Part shown: in pieces, positions 34,069 through 43,507 of the stretch
Position numbering within the stretch: position 1 is the stretch's first letter
Layout of the letters: each line of letters begins with the position of its first letter
NCBI GenBank assembly: GCA_943331855.1
Contig: CALQNE010000002.1
Span: forward strand, 1 to 44,834
Direction: 5' to 3'
Length of the DNA: 44,834 bases
Source: Bordetella parapertussis
GTDB lineage: Bacteria; Pseudomonadota; Gammaproteobacteria; Burkholderiales; Burkholderiaceae_B
Translations under genes and position numbers: made by a program
The notes under the pieces: generated by a model
What the model was told of the DNA's origin: nothing
The model's input: only the letters and a program-made list of their open reading frames with translations
Databases searched by the model: none

Positions 34069-34105
34069 TGCGTGACGCTTAAATTTCAAATTCAAACGTC
34101 ACGCA
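34069..34105 (-). other. Inverted repeat between ugpB and ugpA
   Basis: TGCGTGACG and CGTCACGCA form a 9-bp stem with a 19-base loop, without a T-run. The proximal arm ends eight bases before the ugpA start codon. Such hairpins after a binding-protein gene often stabilise its mRNA or lower expression of the permease genes. Confidence 0.55.
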
Positions 34106-34110
34106 CAACC

Positions 34111-35394
34111 TTACTTTTGGAAAGGTCGTAACAAGCGCGTCGCTTCTGCTTGCGCATCCTTCATGGCTTGCTCGGGCGTTTTGGTGCCCGTTAACGCCGC
34201 TTGCAATCCGTCGTTCAGCGCTTTGGTCACGCGCTGGTTATCGTGGGTTGAAAGCTCAGCCACCGCAAACGGCAATTGATCGCGCGCCACCAAAGCGGGC
34301 GGAAACTCAGCTGCGTACTTTTTCAAGGCCGGTGTTTCATAGGCAGCAGGCGACACGGCGACGTACCCCGTATCGATACTCCATTGCGCAGCACGCGCTG
34401 GCTGCGTCAGCCACTTGGCAAATTTATAAGCACCCTCTTGCTCGGCTGCAGCCGCCTTTTTGAAAATAAAGAAGTTACCGCCCCCTGTGGGTGAACCCGC
34501 ACGCTCGCCGGCCGGTAACATCGCCACGCCAAAGTCAAACTTGGCATTTGTGCGAATGTTGGTCAAATTGCCCGTGGTAGTCCAGATCATTGCGGCTTTT
34601 TTCTCCATAAAGTCGCGTGGCGTTGTGCCCCACTCAACCACGCCTGGGGGATGGATACCGTGCTTCTTAGATAAGTCGACCCAGTAGCTCAACGCTTGAA
34701 CGACTTTAGGATCATCGTACTGAACGCGATTACCTTCAGCGTTCGCTAAGATGCCGCCGCTTTGCGTACTGAAGCCTTGAAACAGCCAGTAAGGGAAGCC
34801 ACTGGACGGCACTTGGATACCCCATTGTGTGATGTTGCCACTGGCATCTTTTTTAGTGAGCTTTTGACCCATGCTGATGGTTTCGGCCCAGGTCTTAGGT
34901 GGTGCGTTTGGATCAAGGCCCGCTTCTTTAAAGGCCTCTTTGTTCCAGTAAAGCACGACCGTTGAACGTTGAAACGGCACACCCCAGGTCTTATTGCCAA
35001 ACTGCCCATTCAACATGAAGGCCGGAAAAAAACTTTTCAGCCACTCACGATCGGCATCTGTCTTAACAAAGTTATCGATCGGCGAAATCGCATCTTCATC
35101 GGCCAGCGTAAACGTGTCGGTTGACAACAGAATGGCAGCCGTTGGCGGTTTACCTGACTTGTGCGCGGTCAAGACTTTAACGATCGTTTCTTGATAAGTG
35201 CCCGAATACACGGGCACCACGTTGTAATCCGGGTTTTCTTTATTGAAGTCAGCGGCGTACTGATCGATTGTTTTCGTAATCGGGCCACCCACTGCAACTG
35301 GAAAATAAAATGAAATATCAGTCTTTGCCAACACCGCGGCGCTTGTACAAAGCCCCGCCGTGAGTAACACCATGCCACTTAGTATGTGCTTCAT
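34111..35394 (-). CDS. ugpB: Ugp-type ABC transporter substrate-binding protein (UgpB-like)
   Basis: This 427-residue periplasmic receptor is close in length to E. coli UgpB (438). The ATG at 35394 has AAGGAGA six bases upstream; a TTG two codons earlier lies in the same frame. A signal peptide (MKHILSGMVLL, cleavage near 24) precedes the mature protein. FNKENPDYNVVPVYSGTY is very like the UgpB N-terminal segment, and the C-terminal GAYKFAKWLTQPARAAQWSIDTGY is a typical family segment. Glycerol-3-phosphate or glycerophosphodiesters are the probable ligands, supported by the upstream Pho box. Confidence 0.87.
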   Translation of the reverse strand: MKHILSGMVLLTAGLCTSAAVLAKTDISFYFPVAVGGPITKTIDQYAADFNKENPDYNVVPVYSGTYQETIVKVLTAHKSGKPPTAAILLSTDTFTLADEDAISPIDNFVKTDADREWLKSFFPAFMLNGQFGNKTWGVPFQRSTVVLYWNKEAFKEAGLDPNAPPKTWAETISMGQKLTKKDASGNITQWGIQVPSSGFPYWLFQGFSTQSGGILANAEGNRVQYDDPKVVQALSYWVDLSKKHGIHPPGVVEWGTTPRDFMEKKAAMIWTTTGNLTNIRTNAKFDFGVAMLPAGERAGSPTGGGNFFIFKKAAAAEQEGAYKFAKWLTQPARAAQWSIDTGYVAVSPAAYETPALKKYAAEFPPALVARDQLPFAVAELSTHDNQRVTKALNDGLQAALTGTKTPEQAMKDAQAEATRLLRPFQK

Positions 35395-35411
35395 GATCAA
35401 TCTCCTTTCGT

Positions 35412-36428
35412 TTAAAGACGTAAACCTTGCTTATCAAACCAATGCAAATTCTCAGCACTCCAGCTTAAGTGCACTTCACCCTGCACCGCCTGCGCCTGCT
35501 TGCCCTCAGCGCGCACTGCAATCAATTGAGACCCAGCCCGGACATGCAACAACAAGTCGGCACCCGTAAACTCGGTTTTCTCAACCGGCATACGATGTCC
35601 GCTACCCAAGTGAATATCTTCAGGACGCAGACCCATTCGCACCGCCCCCTCGGGTGCAGCCACCGCGATATTGCTGCCGGCCAAACAACCTTGCTCAAGT
35701 TCAAGCAAATTCATTCGGGCGCTACCAATAAATTGCGCAGCAAATAAGGTGTTTGGTTTTTGATAAATTTCAAAGGGAGTGGCAACTTGCTCAATACGCC
35801 CCTCGCGCAAGAGTACGACGCGATCCGCCATACTCATGGCCTCGGTTTGATCATGGGTGACATACACCACCGACAAACCAAGCTTCAGTTGTAAGGCGCG
35901 CAATTCATGGCGCATTTCTTGGCGCAGTTGCGCATCAAGATTTGAAAGCGGCTCATCCATTAAACACAACCGACTATCGGCCACGAGCGCTCGCGCGAGA
36001 GCCACGCGTTGCTGTTGACCACCCGACAACTGCCCTGGCTTACGCGCTTGGTAAGGCGTGAGATTCAGAAGTTCGAGCACCTGTTTGAGTCGCTGCTCTG
36101 TTTCAGCCTTGGGCACCCGACGCACGCGCAAACCGAACACAATATTTTCAGCAACGGATAAATGCGGAAACAAGGCGTAATTTTGAAACACCATCGAGAC
36201 CCCGCGTTGTGAAGACGCGACCTGGGTGACGTTTTGTCCAAAAATCTCAATTTGCCCTGTGGTGGGCATTTCAAGACCCGCGATTAAACGCAAGGTTGTG
36301 GTCTTGCCACAACCCGAGGGGCCGAGCAACACAGAAAACTCACCCGCCGCAAGCGTCAAATCAGTTGGATGCAACGCGACAGTTGCATCCCAATGTTTAC
36401 TGACTTGTGTAAAGCGAACAGCGGTCAT
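35412..36428 (-). CDS. ugpC: Ugp-type ABC transporter ATPase (UgpC)
   Basis: This 338-residue ATPase of the MalK/UgpC group has Walker A GPSGCGKTT, signature LSGGQQQR, Walker B CLMDEPLSNLD, the switch YVTHDQTEA, and a C-terminal TOBE-type domain after residue 240 that ends GLRPEDIHLG. It is first in the operon (C-B-A-E order, unlike B-A-E-C in E. coli). ATG at 36428 is chosen over a TTG six bases upstream; the ribosome binding site is weak. The Pho box lies 60 bases before this ATG. Confidence 0.9.
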   Translation of the reverse strand: MTAVRFTQVSKHWDATVALHPTDLTLAAGEFSVLLGPSGCGKTTTLRLIAGLEMPTTGQIEIFGQNVTQVASSQRGVSMVFQNYALFPHLSVAENIVFGLRVRRVPKAETEQRLKQVLELLNLTPYQARKPGQLSGGQQQRVALARALVADSRLCLMDEPLSNLDAQLRQEMRHELRALQLKLGLSVVYVTHDQTEAMSMADRVVLLREGRIEQVATPFEIYQKPNTLFAAQFIGSARMNLLELEQGCLAGSNIAVAAPEGAVRMGLRPEDIHLGSGHRMPVEKTEFTGADLLLHVRAGSQLIAVRAEGKQAQAVQGEVHLSWSAENLHWFDKQGLRL

Positions 36429-36470
36429 GAGCAAATCTATTCTGAGTATTTAGTTTTAATTAGTTCTGAG

Positions 36471-36505
36471 ATCGTAGCGTAAAGTCTGTGACACATACAT
36501 GACAT
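36471..36505 (-). promoter_or_regulatory. Pho box and -10 element of the ugp operon
   Basis: On the minus strand TGTCAT-GTATG-TGTCAC reproduces the two 11-bp-spaced half-sites of the PhoB consensus (CTGTCAT-N4-CTGTCAC) except the leading C of each. Eleven bases later comes TACGAT, a reasonable -10 hexamer, the same geometry as E. coli phoA. Confidence 0.72.
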
Positions 36506-36612
36506 ATTTCATTTTTATGCTGCAGTGCAAAAAATATGCCTCAGCCAAAGCGCTACGGTTATCATGACCTACTCAACATGCGTCACTACCCATCAAGCCG
36601 ACACACTCTTTG

Positions 36613-37290
36613 ATGCCAAAGCAAAAAACCGTACTGCGTATTTGGGACTTACCCACCCGCCTGTTTCATGTAGCCCTTGCCTTATGCGTCACGGGCGCCA
36701 TTGTGACCGTCAAACTTGGCGGTAACTGGATGGATTGGCATGTGCGTTTAGGCATCACAGCGCTCGCACTGGTCGTCTTCAGAATACTTTGGGGAGTGCT
36801 TGGCCCGCGTTATGCGCGCTTTGCTTCGTTTTATGCCTCGCCACGCCGCGTCTGGGCTTACTTGAAATCACCCTCAAAGCTAGCGGGTCATAACCCCTTA
36901 GGCTCTTGGTCAGTTTTTGGAATGTTAGGAGTGATTGGCTGGCAGGGGTTTACGGGGCTCTTTGCAAACGACGATATTCTGACCCAAGGGCCCTTTGCCG
37001 CAAATGTCAGCAATGCTTTGTCAGAGCGCCTGACCGGCTTGCATCAATTTAACGAAATTTTTCTCTATGCAGTCATCGGTTTGCATTTGGCCGCAATCCT
37101 TTTTTATACGCTTAAAGGACAACGTCTGATCATGCCGATGATTCATGGTGATGTTGCAAAGGATCTCGTCCCAGACGATACCGCCCCCGCACAAGACGAC
37201 TGGCGCGTGCGCGTGCTTGCCTTAGGGCTTGCCCTAGGCCTTGCAGGATTAACGTGGTGGCTGATCTCACGCGCATTGAATGCAGGTTAA
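36613..37290 (+). CDS. Cytochrome b561 family membrane protein
   Basis: This 225-residue inner-membrane di-heme cytochrome b carries electrons between quinol and periplasmic partners. It has four helices with paired heme histidines: His19 and His43 near the first two helices and His144 and His158 in the last ones. It is similar to Ni-Fe-hydrogenase b-type subunits and CybB; no hydrogenase is nearby. ATG at 36613 is chosen rather than the overlapping TTG. It is divergent from the ugp operon. A cytochrome c' gene lies about 1.5 kb away, beyond pcaD, and could be the electron partner. Confidence 0.88.
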   Translation: MPKQKTVLRIWDLPTRLFHVALALCVTGAIVTVKLGGNWMDWHVRLGITALALVVFRILWGVLGPRYARFASFYASPRRVWAYLKSPSKLAGHNPLGSWSVFGMLGVIGWQGFTGLFANDDILTQGPFAANVSNALSERLTGLHQFNEIFLYAVIGLHLAAILFYTLKGQRLIMPMIHGDVAKDLVPDDTAPAQDDWRVRVLALGLALGLAGLTWWLISRALNAG

Positions 37291-37323
37291 GATCCTTCAA
37301 TATTTATTTTTGAAAGGTGACTT

Positions 37324-38100
37324 ATGCCAGTCGTAACAAACGGATCCTGTCGTATCTATTGGCGCGGTGATGGCGATGCCACACTCCCTGCGCTTGTACT
37401 GGGCAATTCACTCGGCACCGATTTTTCGTTATGGGATCCGATGCTCGATGCCCTAATGAAACATTTTTATGTTGTGCGTTACGACTCACGCGGTCACGGT
37501 GGCTCAGAGGCTCCTCAGGGGGATTACTCTTTGGCTCAATTAACCGACGATGCGCAAGCGGTCATCGCAGCAGCGCGACTGACCTCATATGACTATTGGG
37601 GGATCTCGTTAGGTGGCATGGTAGGCATGGAACTCGGCGCCCGACGCGCGATTGGCCTAAAACACCTTGTATTGAGCAATACCTCAGCAGAGTTTGATGC
37701 CGGCATTTGGGATGCACGTATGGCCGCGTTAAAACAAGGCGGGATGCCCGCGATTATTGACGGTGTCATCGGTCGATTTTTTACACCAGACTTTGTCGCA
37801 AAGAACACGATTGAACTTAAACGCGTGCGTAACACCGCGTTGTCACACGCCCCCCACGGCTATGCCGGGTGTTGTGCAGCGATTCGCGATATGGATTTAT
37901 ATCCACGCCTGGCCAATATTCAAACGCCTACGCTTGTTGTCGTTGGAGATTTTGACCTGTCAACACCATTGGCACGCGGACAGGCCTTAGTTGAGCGGAT
38001 TAAAGGTGCCAAGCTGGCGATGGTGCCTTCTGCCCATATCCCACCCACTGAAATCCCAGAGCAATATCTCAGCGCTGTACTGCCTTTTTTAAAATCGTAA
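37324..38100 (+). CDS. pcaD: 3-oxoadipate enol-lactonase (PcaD-like alpha/beta hydrolase)
   Basis: PcaD hydrolyses 3-oxoadipate enol-lactone in the protocatechuate branch of the beta-ketoadipate pathway. This 258-residue alpha/beta hydrolase has the nucleophile Ser95 in GISLGG, acid Asp211 in VVGDFD and His238 in PSAHIPPTE, all in PcaD-like contexts (YDSRGHGGSEAP, GYAGCCAAIRDMD). It lies 33 bases after the cytochrome b561 gene, perhaps in one transcript. No other pca gene is in the window, so a different ester substrate is possible. A terminator follows the stop. Confidence 0.8.
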   Translation: MPVVTNGSCRIYWRGDGDATLPALVLGNSLGTDFSLWDPMLDALMKHFYVVRYDSRGHGGSEAPQGDYSLAQLTDDAQAVIAAARLTSYDYWGISLGGMVGMELGARRAIGLKHLVLSNTSAEFDAGIWDARMAALKQGGMPAIIDGVIGRFFTPDFVAKNTIELKRVRNTALSHAPHGYAGCCAAIRDMDLYPRLANIQTPTLVVVGDFDLSTPLARGQALVERIKGAKLAMVPSAHIPPTEIPEQYLSAVLPFLKS

Positions 38101-38116
38101 GCGCATCAAGCTAATA

Positions 38117-38152
38117 AAAAAAGAGACCTCAATTTAATGAGGTCTCTTTTTT
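38117..38152. terminator. Bidirectional Rho-independent terminator
   Basis: A 9-bp GC-containing stem (GAGACCTCA/TGAGGTCTC, 6-base loop) is flanked by A-run and T-run (6 each), so it works on both strands. It sits between convergent pcaD and cytochrome c' genes. Confidence 0.9.
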
Positions 38153-38168
38153 ATTTCTTGTTCAATCG

Positions 38169-38627
38169 TTATTTTTTGACGCGATACGAATCGTGGCACG
38201 CCTTGCAACTGGCACCCACGTCGCCATAGGCCGAACGTAGTTTTTCAAGATCACCAGTGCCTGAAGCCTCAGATAACTTAACAACCGCTAGCTGAAATTT
38301 TTGCTGAGCTTGCTTAAAGCCGGCTGCATCGGACCAAGCTTCGGGTTTAGCATTGCTGCCCGCTTGGCTGCCTTCAATAAAACCAGCCCAAGGTAAGTTA
38401 GATAAGGTTTTAAGCACATCAATATTGGCATTGATTGCAGCGGCGTCATAGGGCGTTGCGCCTTTAATAGTTGGCTGCATGCGACCAAAATGCGAGCTAA
38501 TCAAAGTGAGCGCCGACTGACGATAGCTAATCGCGGCATCAGGCTTGGCAAACTGCGCTTGGGCGGGTTGCAAGATAAAGGGCAAACAAACGGTTAAGGC
38601 GACCGACAGTAGATTAATTTTTTTCAT
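38169..38627 (-). CDS. Cytochrome c' (class II c-type cytochrome)
   Basis: This 152-residue periplasmic cytochrome has a signal peptide (MKKINLL, cleavage AQA near 24), a four-helix bundle pattern and the heme-attachment motif CKACH near the C terminus (Cys141, Cys144, His145), the hallmark of class II cytochromes c'. Cytochromes c' bind nitric oxide or serve as electron carriers. It follows purB by 52 bases on the same strand, and converges on pcaD across a shared terminator. Confidence 0.9.
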   Translation of the reverse strand: MKKINLLSVALTVCLPFILQPAQAQFAKPDAAISYRQSALTLISSHFGRMQPTIKGATPYDAAAINANIDVLKTLSNLPWAGFIEGSQAGSNAKPEAWSDAAGFKQAQQKFQLAVVKLSEASGTGDLEKLRSAYGDVGASCKACHDSYRVKK

Positions 38628-38679
38628 GTTGCCGTATGTATATTCAAGTTAAAGGGATCTCAGTGCTTTTTTACAATCG

Positions 38680-40143
<1,464 letters not shown>

Positions 40144-40181
40144 CTATCCATTGACTCAAAATTGCTTCATGCCTCAGACCT

Positions 40182-40793
40182 ATGAAACTGCTTTCCTCAC
40201 CCACTAGCCCCTACGTACGCAAGGTACGTATCGTGTTGATTGAAAAAAAACTTGATCATCAGCTAGAAAACGCAAACGTTTGGGATGCAGACACCCGAAT
40301 CCAAGAACACAACCCGCTAGGTAAAGTGCCCTGCCTCGTGACAGATGACGGTAGTGCCCTGTTTGATTCTCGCGTCATTGTTGAGTATCTGGACACCCTT
40401 TCACCCGTTGGCAGTTTGATCCCCAAAAGTGGTCGCGAGCGCGCGGCCGCCAAATGCTGGGAAGCCCTGGCCGATGGTACCCTTGATGCCAGCATTACGA
40501 TTGTGAAAGAGCTACAACGGCCTGTTGCGCAGCAAAGCCCCGAGTGGATTGAACGCCAGTACGGCAAGATGGACGCTGCCTTGAACATGATGGAAAAAGG
40601 CTTAGGCGAACAAAGCTTTTGTATGGGAGTGAGCTATACCCTGGCCGATATCGCAGTTGGTTGCGTCTTGGGTTATATGGACTTGCGCTTTGCCCATATC
40701 GACTGGCGCAGCACGCATCCAAACTTAGAGCGCTTATATAAAAAACTTGCCGTTCGCCAGAGCTTTATCGATACGGCACCACCCGCGGCCTAA
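40182..40793 (+). CDS. yibF: Glutathione S-transferase, YibF-like
   Basis: This 203-residue GST has an N-terminal thioredoxin-like domain (SPTSPYVRKVRI, NPLGKVPCL, DSRVIVEYLD) and an all-helical C-terminal domain. Length and motifs match E. coli YibF (202 residues), including the SPYVRK start and an AALADGTLDA-like segment. The catalytic residue in YibF-type enzymes is unclear, so the substrate is unknown. It starts 125 bases from the divergent purB start and ends four bases before the mnmA stop. Confidence 0.88.
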   Translation: MKLLSSPTSPYVRKVRIVLIEKKLDHQLENANVWDADTRIQEHNPLGKVPCLVTDDGSALFDSRVIVEYLDTLSPVGSLIPKSGRERAAAKCWEALADGTLDASITIVKELQRPVAQQSPEWIERQYGKMDAALNMMEKGLGEQSFCMGVSYTLADIAVGCVLGYMDLRFAHIDWRSTHPNLERLYKKLAVRQSFIDTAPPAA

Positions 40794-40797
40794 CCGC

Positions 40798-41925
40798 TCA
40801 GGTGATGATGCCGCCACCCAGGCAAATATCACCGTCGTATAAAACAGCCGATTGCCCGGGCGTTACTGCCCACTGCGCTTGTGTAAAGCTCAACTCAAAC
40901 GCTGCGTCTCGGTTGACGAGTGCACAGCTTGCATCAGCTTGCCGATAACGTGTTTTAGCGGCATAGGCGCCTGCCAGAGGTGGCTGCTCATCCACCCAAC
41001 TCACCTGCCCCGCCTGCAACGACTGCGACAACAGCCAGGGATGCTCGTGGCCCTCAACCACATACAGGGTGTTGGTCGCCATCTCTTTGCGTGCCGCATA
41101 CCAAATCGGACCCGTACCATCCGCTTGTTGATGGCCTTTGACGCCACCAATCCCTAAGCCCTTGCGCTGGCCCAGCGTGTAAAACGATAAGCCATGATGC
41201 GTGCCCACACGTTCGCCCGTTTCAGTCAAAATCGCACCCGGCTCAGTGGGCAGATACCGATTTAAAAATTCACGAAAAGGTCTTTCGCCGATAAAACAAA
41301 TGCCGGTCGAATCCTTTTTAGCGGCGTTGGGTAAACCGATTTGATGGGCTAAGCGACGCACTTCGTTTTTGGTGATCTCGCCCAGTGGAAACAAGGTGCG
41401 GGCCAACTGCGCCTGATTCAGGCGATGTAAAAAATAACTTTGATCTTTCGTGTGATCAAGCGCCTTAAGCAATTGATAGCGCGTACCAGTCGGCGCCGGC
41501 ACCGCACGCACACGTGCGTAGTGCCCGGTGGCGATGTGATCAGCGCCCAAGGTCATCGCATGATCTAAAAATGCCTTGAACTTGATTTCGGCATTACACA
41601 GCACATCGGGGTTGGGTGTACGCCCCGCCGAATACTCGCGCAAAAAATCGGCGAAGACTCGGTCTTTATATTCAGCCGAGAAATTAACGGCCTCAATATC
41701 AACACCCACCACATCAGCCACGCTGGCAGCGTCTAACCAATCTTGGCGCGTTGAGCAGTATTCAGAGTCATCGTCATCTTCCCAGTTTTTCATGAACAGG
41801 CCGATTACTTCGTAGCCTTGCTCTTTTAGTAACCAAGCGGTTACCGACGAGTCAACGCCGCCAGACATGCCGACGACGACGCGTTGTTTAGTCTTTTTGG
41901 GGAGAGAAGAAACCGGGGTATCCAT
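40798..41925 (-). CDS. mnmA: tRNA-specific 2-thiouridylase
   Basis: MnmA thiolates U34 of Lys, Glu and Gln tRNAs. The 375-residue product has the PP-loop [10 protein letters not shown] (19-28), catalytic Cys110 in [12 protein letters not shown] and persulfide Cys210 in [13 protein letters not shown], with the usual C-terminal beta-barrel. ATG at 41925 is chosen; a TTG three codons earlier is in frame. It is monocistronic, convergent with the GST gene and divergent from the pnt operon. Confidence 0.97.
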   Translation of the reverse strand: MDTPVSSLPKKTKQRVVVGMSGGVDSSVTAWLLKEQGYEVIGLFMKNWEDDDDSEYCSTRQDWLDAASVADVVGVDIEAVNFSAEYKDRVFADFLREYSAGRTPNPDVLCNAEIKFKAFLDHAMTLGADHIATGHYARVRAVPAPTGTRYQLLKALDHTKDQSYFLHRLNQAQLARTLFPLGEITKNEVRRLAHQIGLPNAAKKDSTGICFIGERPFREFLNRYLPTEPGAILTETGERVGTHHGLSFYTLGQRKGLGIGGVKGHQQADGTGPIWYAARKEMATNTLYVVEGHEHPWLLSQSLQAGQVSWVDEQPPLAGAYAAKTRYRQADASCALVNRDAAFELSFTQAQWAVTPGQSAVLYDGDICLGGGIIT

Positions 41926-42049
41926 ATTAAGCAAATTGTAGTCGGTTCAAGACGCGCTTCCGCTGAAAATGGGCTTTTCTCCTTGCAGCCCCAAAACAGA
42001 CAAAACGAGTAAACTGCCCCACTAATAGAGATTATCTTCGGAGAAGTCG

Positions 42050-43168
42050 ATGCGCATTGGAATCCCGCGTGAGACCCGCGATCACGAGACCCGAGTTTCG
42101 GCAACGCCTGAAACCGTCAAAAAATACGTCGCTGCAGGCCACCAAGTGTTGGTTGAGCGCGATGCTGGGTTAACCGCACATTTTAACAACGAGGCCTACG
42201 AACAGGCTGGCGCCTCGATCACCGATGCCGCGCAAGCCTTTGCTGCAGAATTGATTTTAAAAGTGCGTGCGCCCAGCACTGCTGAACTGCCGCTGATCAA
42301 AGCCGGCACCGCGTTAGCTGGGATGCTTGACCCGTTTGATGCCGAGGGTCTAGATGCCATGGCGCAGGCTGGCCTCACCGCCTTCGCGCTTGAAGCGGCA
42401 CCTCGCACCACACGTGCGCAAAGTCTTGACGTGCTGTCTTCGCAAGCCAACTTGGCGGGCTACAAGGCGGTGTTGCTTGGCGCTCACTATTACGGCCGCA
42501 TGTTTCCGATGATGATGACGGCAGCTGGCACCATCAAAGCAGCACGCGTGGTGATCTTAGGCACAGGTGTTGCGGGCCTACAAGCAATTGCTACCGCAAA
42601 ACGTCTAGGCGCCGTGGTCGAGGCCTCGGATGTGCGCCCCGCTGCAAAAGAACAGGTTGAATCGCTGGGTGCCAAGTTTATTGACGTACCCTTCGAAACC
42701 GACGAAGAACGCGAAATCGCTCAAGGCGTGGGTGGCAATGCCCGTCCGATGCCTGCAAGCTGGATGGCGCGCCAAGCGATCTTAGTTTCAGAGCGCTGCA
42801 AACAAGCCGATCTGGTCATCTCAACGGCGCTGATCCCAGGGCGCCCTGCTCCCACCCTGATCTCAGCTGAAACTGTACGCGCCATGAAGCCTGGCTCAGT
42901 CATCATCGACTTAGCTGTCGAACGCGGTGGCAACTGCCCCTTGTCGCAAAAAGGCTTAGTTGTGCAAGAAAACGGTGTCACGCTGGTGGGCCTGACGAAC
43001 CTGCCCGGTATGGTGGCCACGGATGCCTCTGCTTTGTACGCACGCAACTTACTTGATTTTTTAAAGCTCATCATCGACAAAGAAGGCAAGCTCGCGATCG
43101 CGCGCGACGACGATATCGTTCAAGCCTGCCTGGTCTGCGAAGGCGGCCAAAACTTGAGGAAGAAATAA
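42050..43168 (+). CDS. pntAA: NAD(P) transhydrogenase subunit alpha part 1
   Basis: This is the NAD-binding domain of proton-translocating transhydrogenase, which moves hydride from NADH to NADP+ using the proton gradient. The 372-residue product starts MRIGIPRET, has the Rossmann GTGVAGLQAIATAKRLG and conserved RPAAKEQVESLGAKF and NLPG segments. GGAG precedes the ATG. The split alpha subunit (two genes) is the arrangement of many alpha- and betaproteobacteria. The next gene begins three bases after its stop. Confidence 0.96.
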   Translation: MRIGIPRETRDHETRVSATPETVKKYVAAGHQVLVERDAGLTAHFNNEAYEQAGASITDAAQAFAAELILKVRAPSTAELPLIKAGTALAGMLDPFDAEGLDAMAQAGLTAFALEAAPRTTRAQSLDVLSSQANLAGYKAVLLGAHYYGRMFPMMMTAAGTIKAARVVILGTGVAGLQAIATAKRLGAVVEASDVRPAAKEQVESLGAKFIDVPFETDEEREIAQGVGGNARPMPASWMARQAILVSERCKQADLVISTALIPGRPAPTLISAETVRAMKPGSVIIDLAVERGGNCPLSQKGLVVQENGVTLVGLTNLPGMVATDASALYARNLLDFLKLIIDKEGKLAIARDDDIVQACLVCEGGQNLRKK

Positions 43169-43171
43169 ATC

Positions 43172-43507
43172 ATGGATGCGATTAGCCCCACCCTTGTCAA
43201 TCTGATTATTTTTGTTCTGGCCATTTACGTGGGATACCACGTCGTCTGGAATGTCACCCCCGCACTGCACACACCGTTGATGGCAGTGACCAACGCGATT
43301 TCTGCCATTGTGATTGTCGGTGCCATGCTTGCAGCCGCGCTTACTGAAGGTGGCCTGGCACGCGGCATGGGCGTCTTTGCCGTGGCGCTCGCCGCTGTCA
43401 ATGTCTTTGGCGGCTTTTTAGTCACCCGTCGGATGCTTGAAATGTTTAAGAAAAAAACACCTAAAGCCAAACAAGACACCGCCGACACCAGCAGAGGTCA
43501 AGCATGA
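43172..43507 (+). CDS. pntAB: NAD(P) transhydrogenase subunit alpha part 2
   Basis: The 111-residue membrane part of the alpha subunit has about three helices (near 8-24, 35-60, 65-83) with conserved segments such as TPLMAVTNAISAIVIVGAM and GGFLVTRRMLEMF. It lies between pntAA and pntB, and its stop overlaps the pntB start (ATGA). Confidence 0.95.
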   Translation: MDAISPTLVNLIIFVLAIYVGYHVVWNVTPALHTPLMAVTNAISAIVIVGAMLAAALTEGGLARGMGVFAVALAAVNVFGGFLVTRRMLEMFKKKTPKAKQDTADTSRGQA

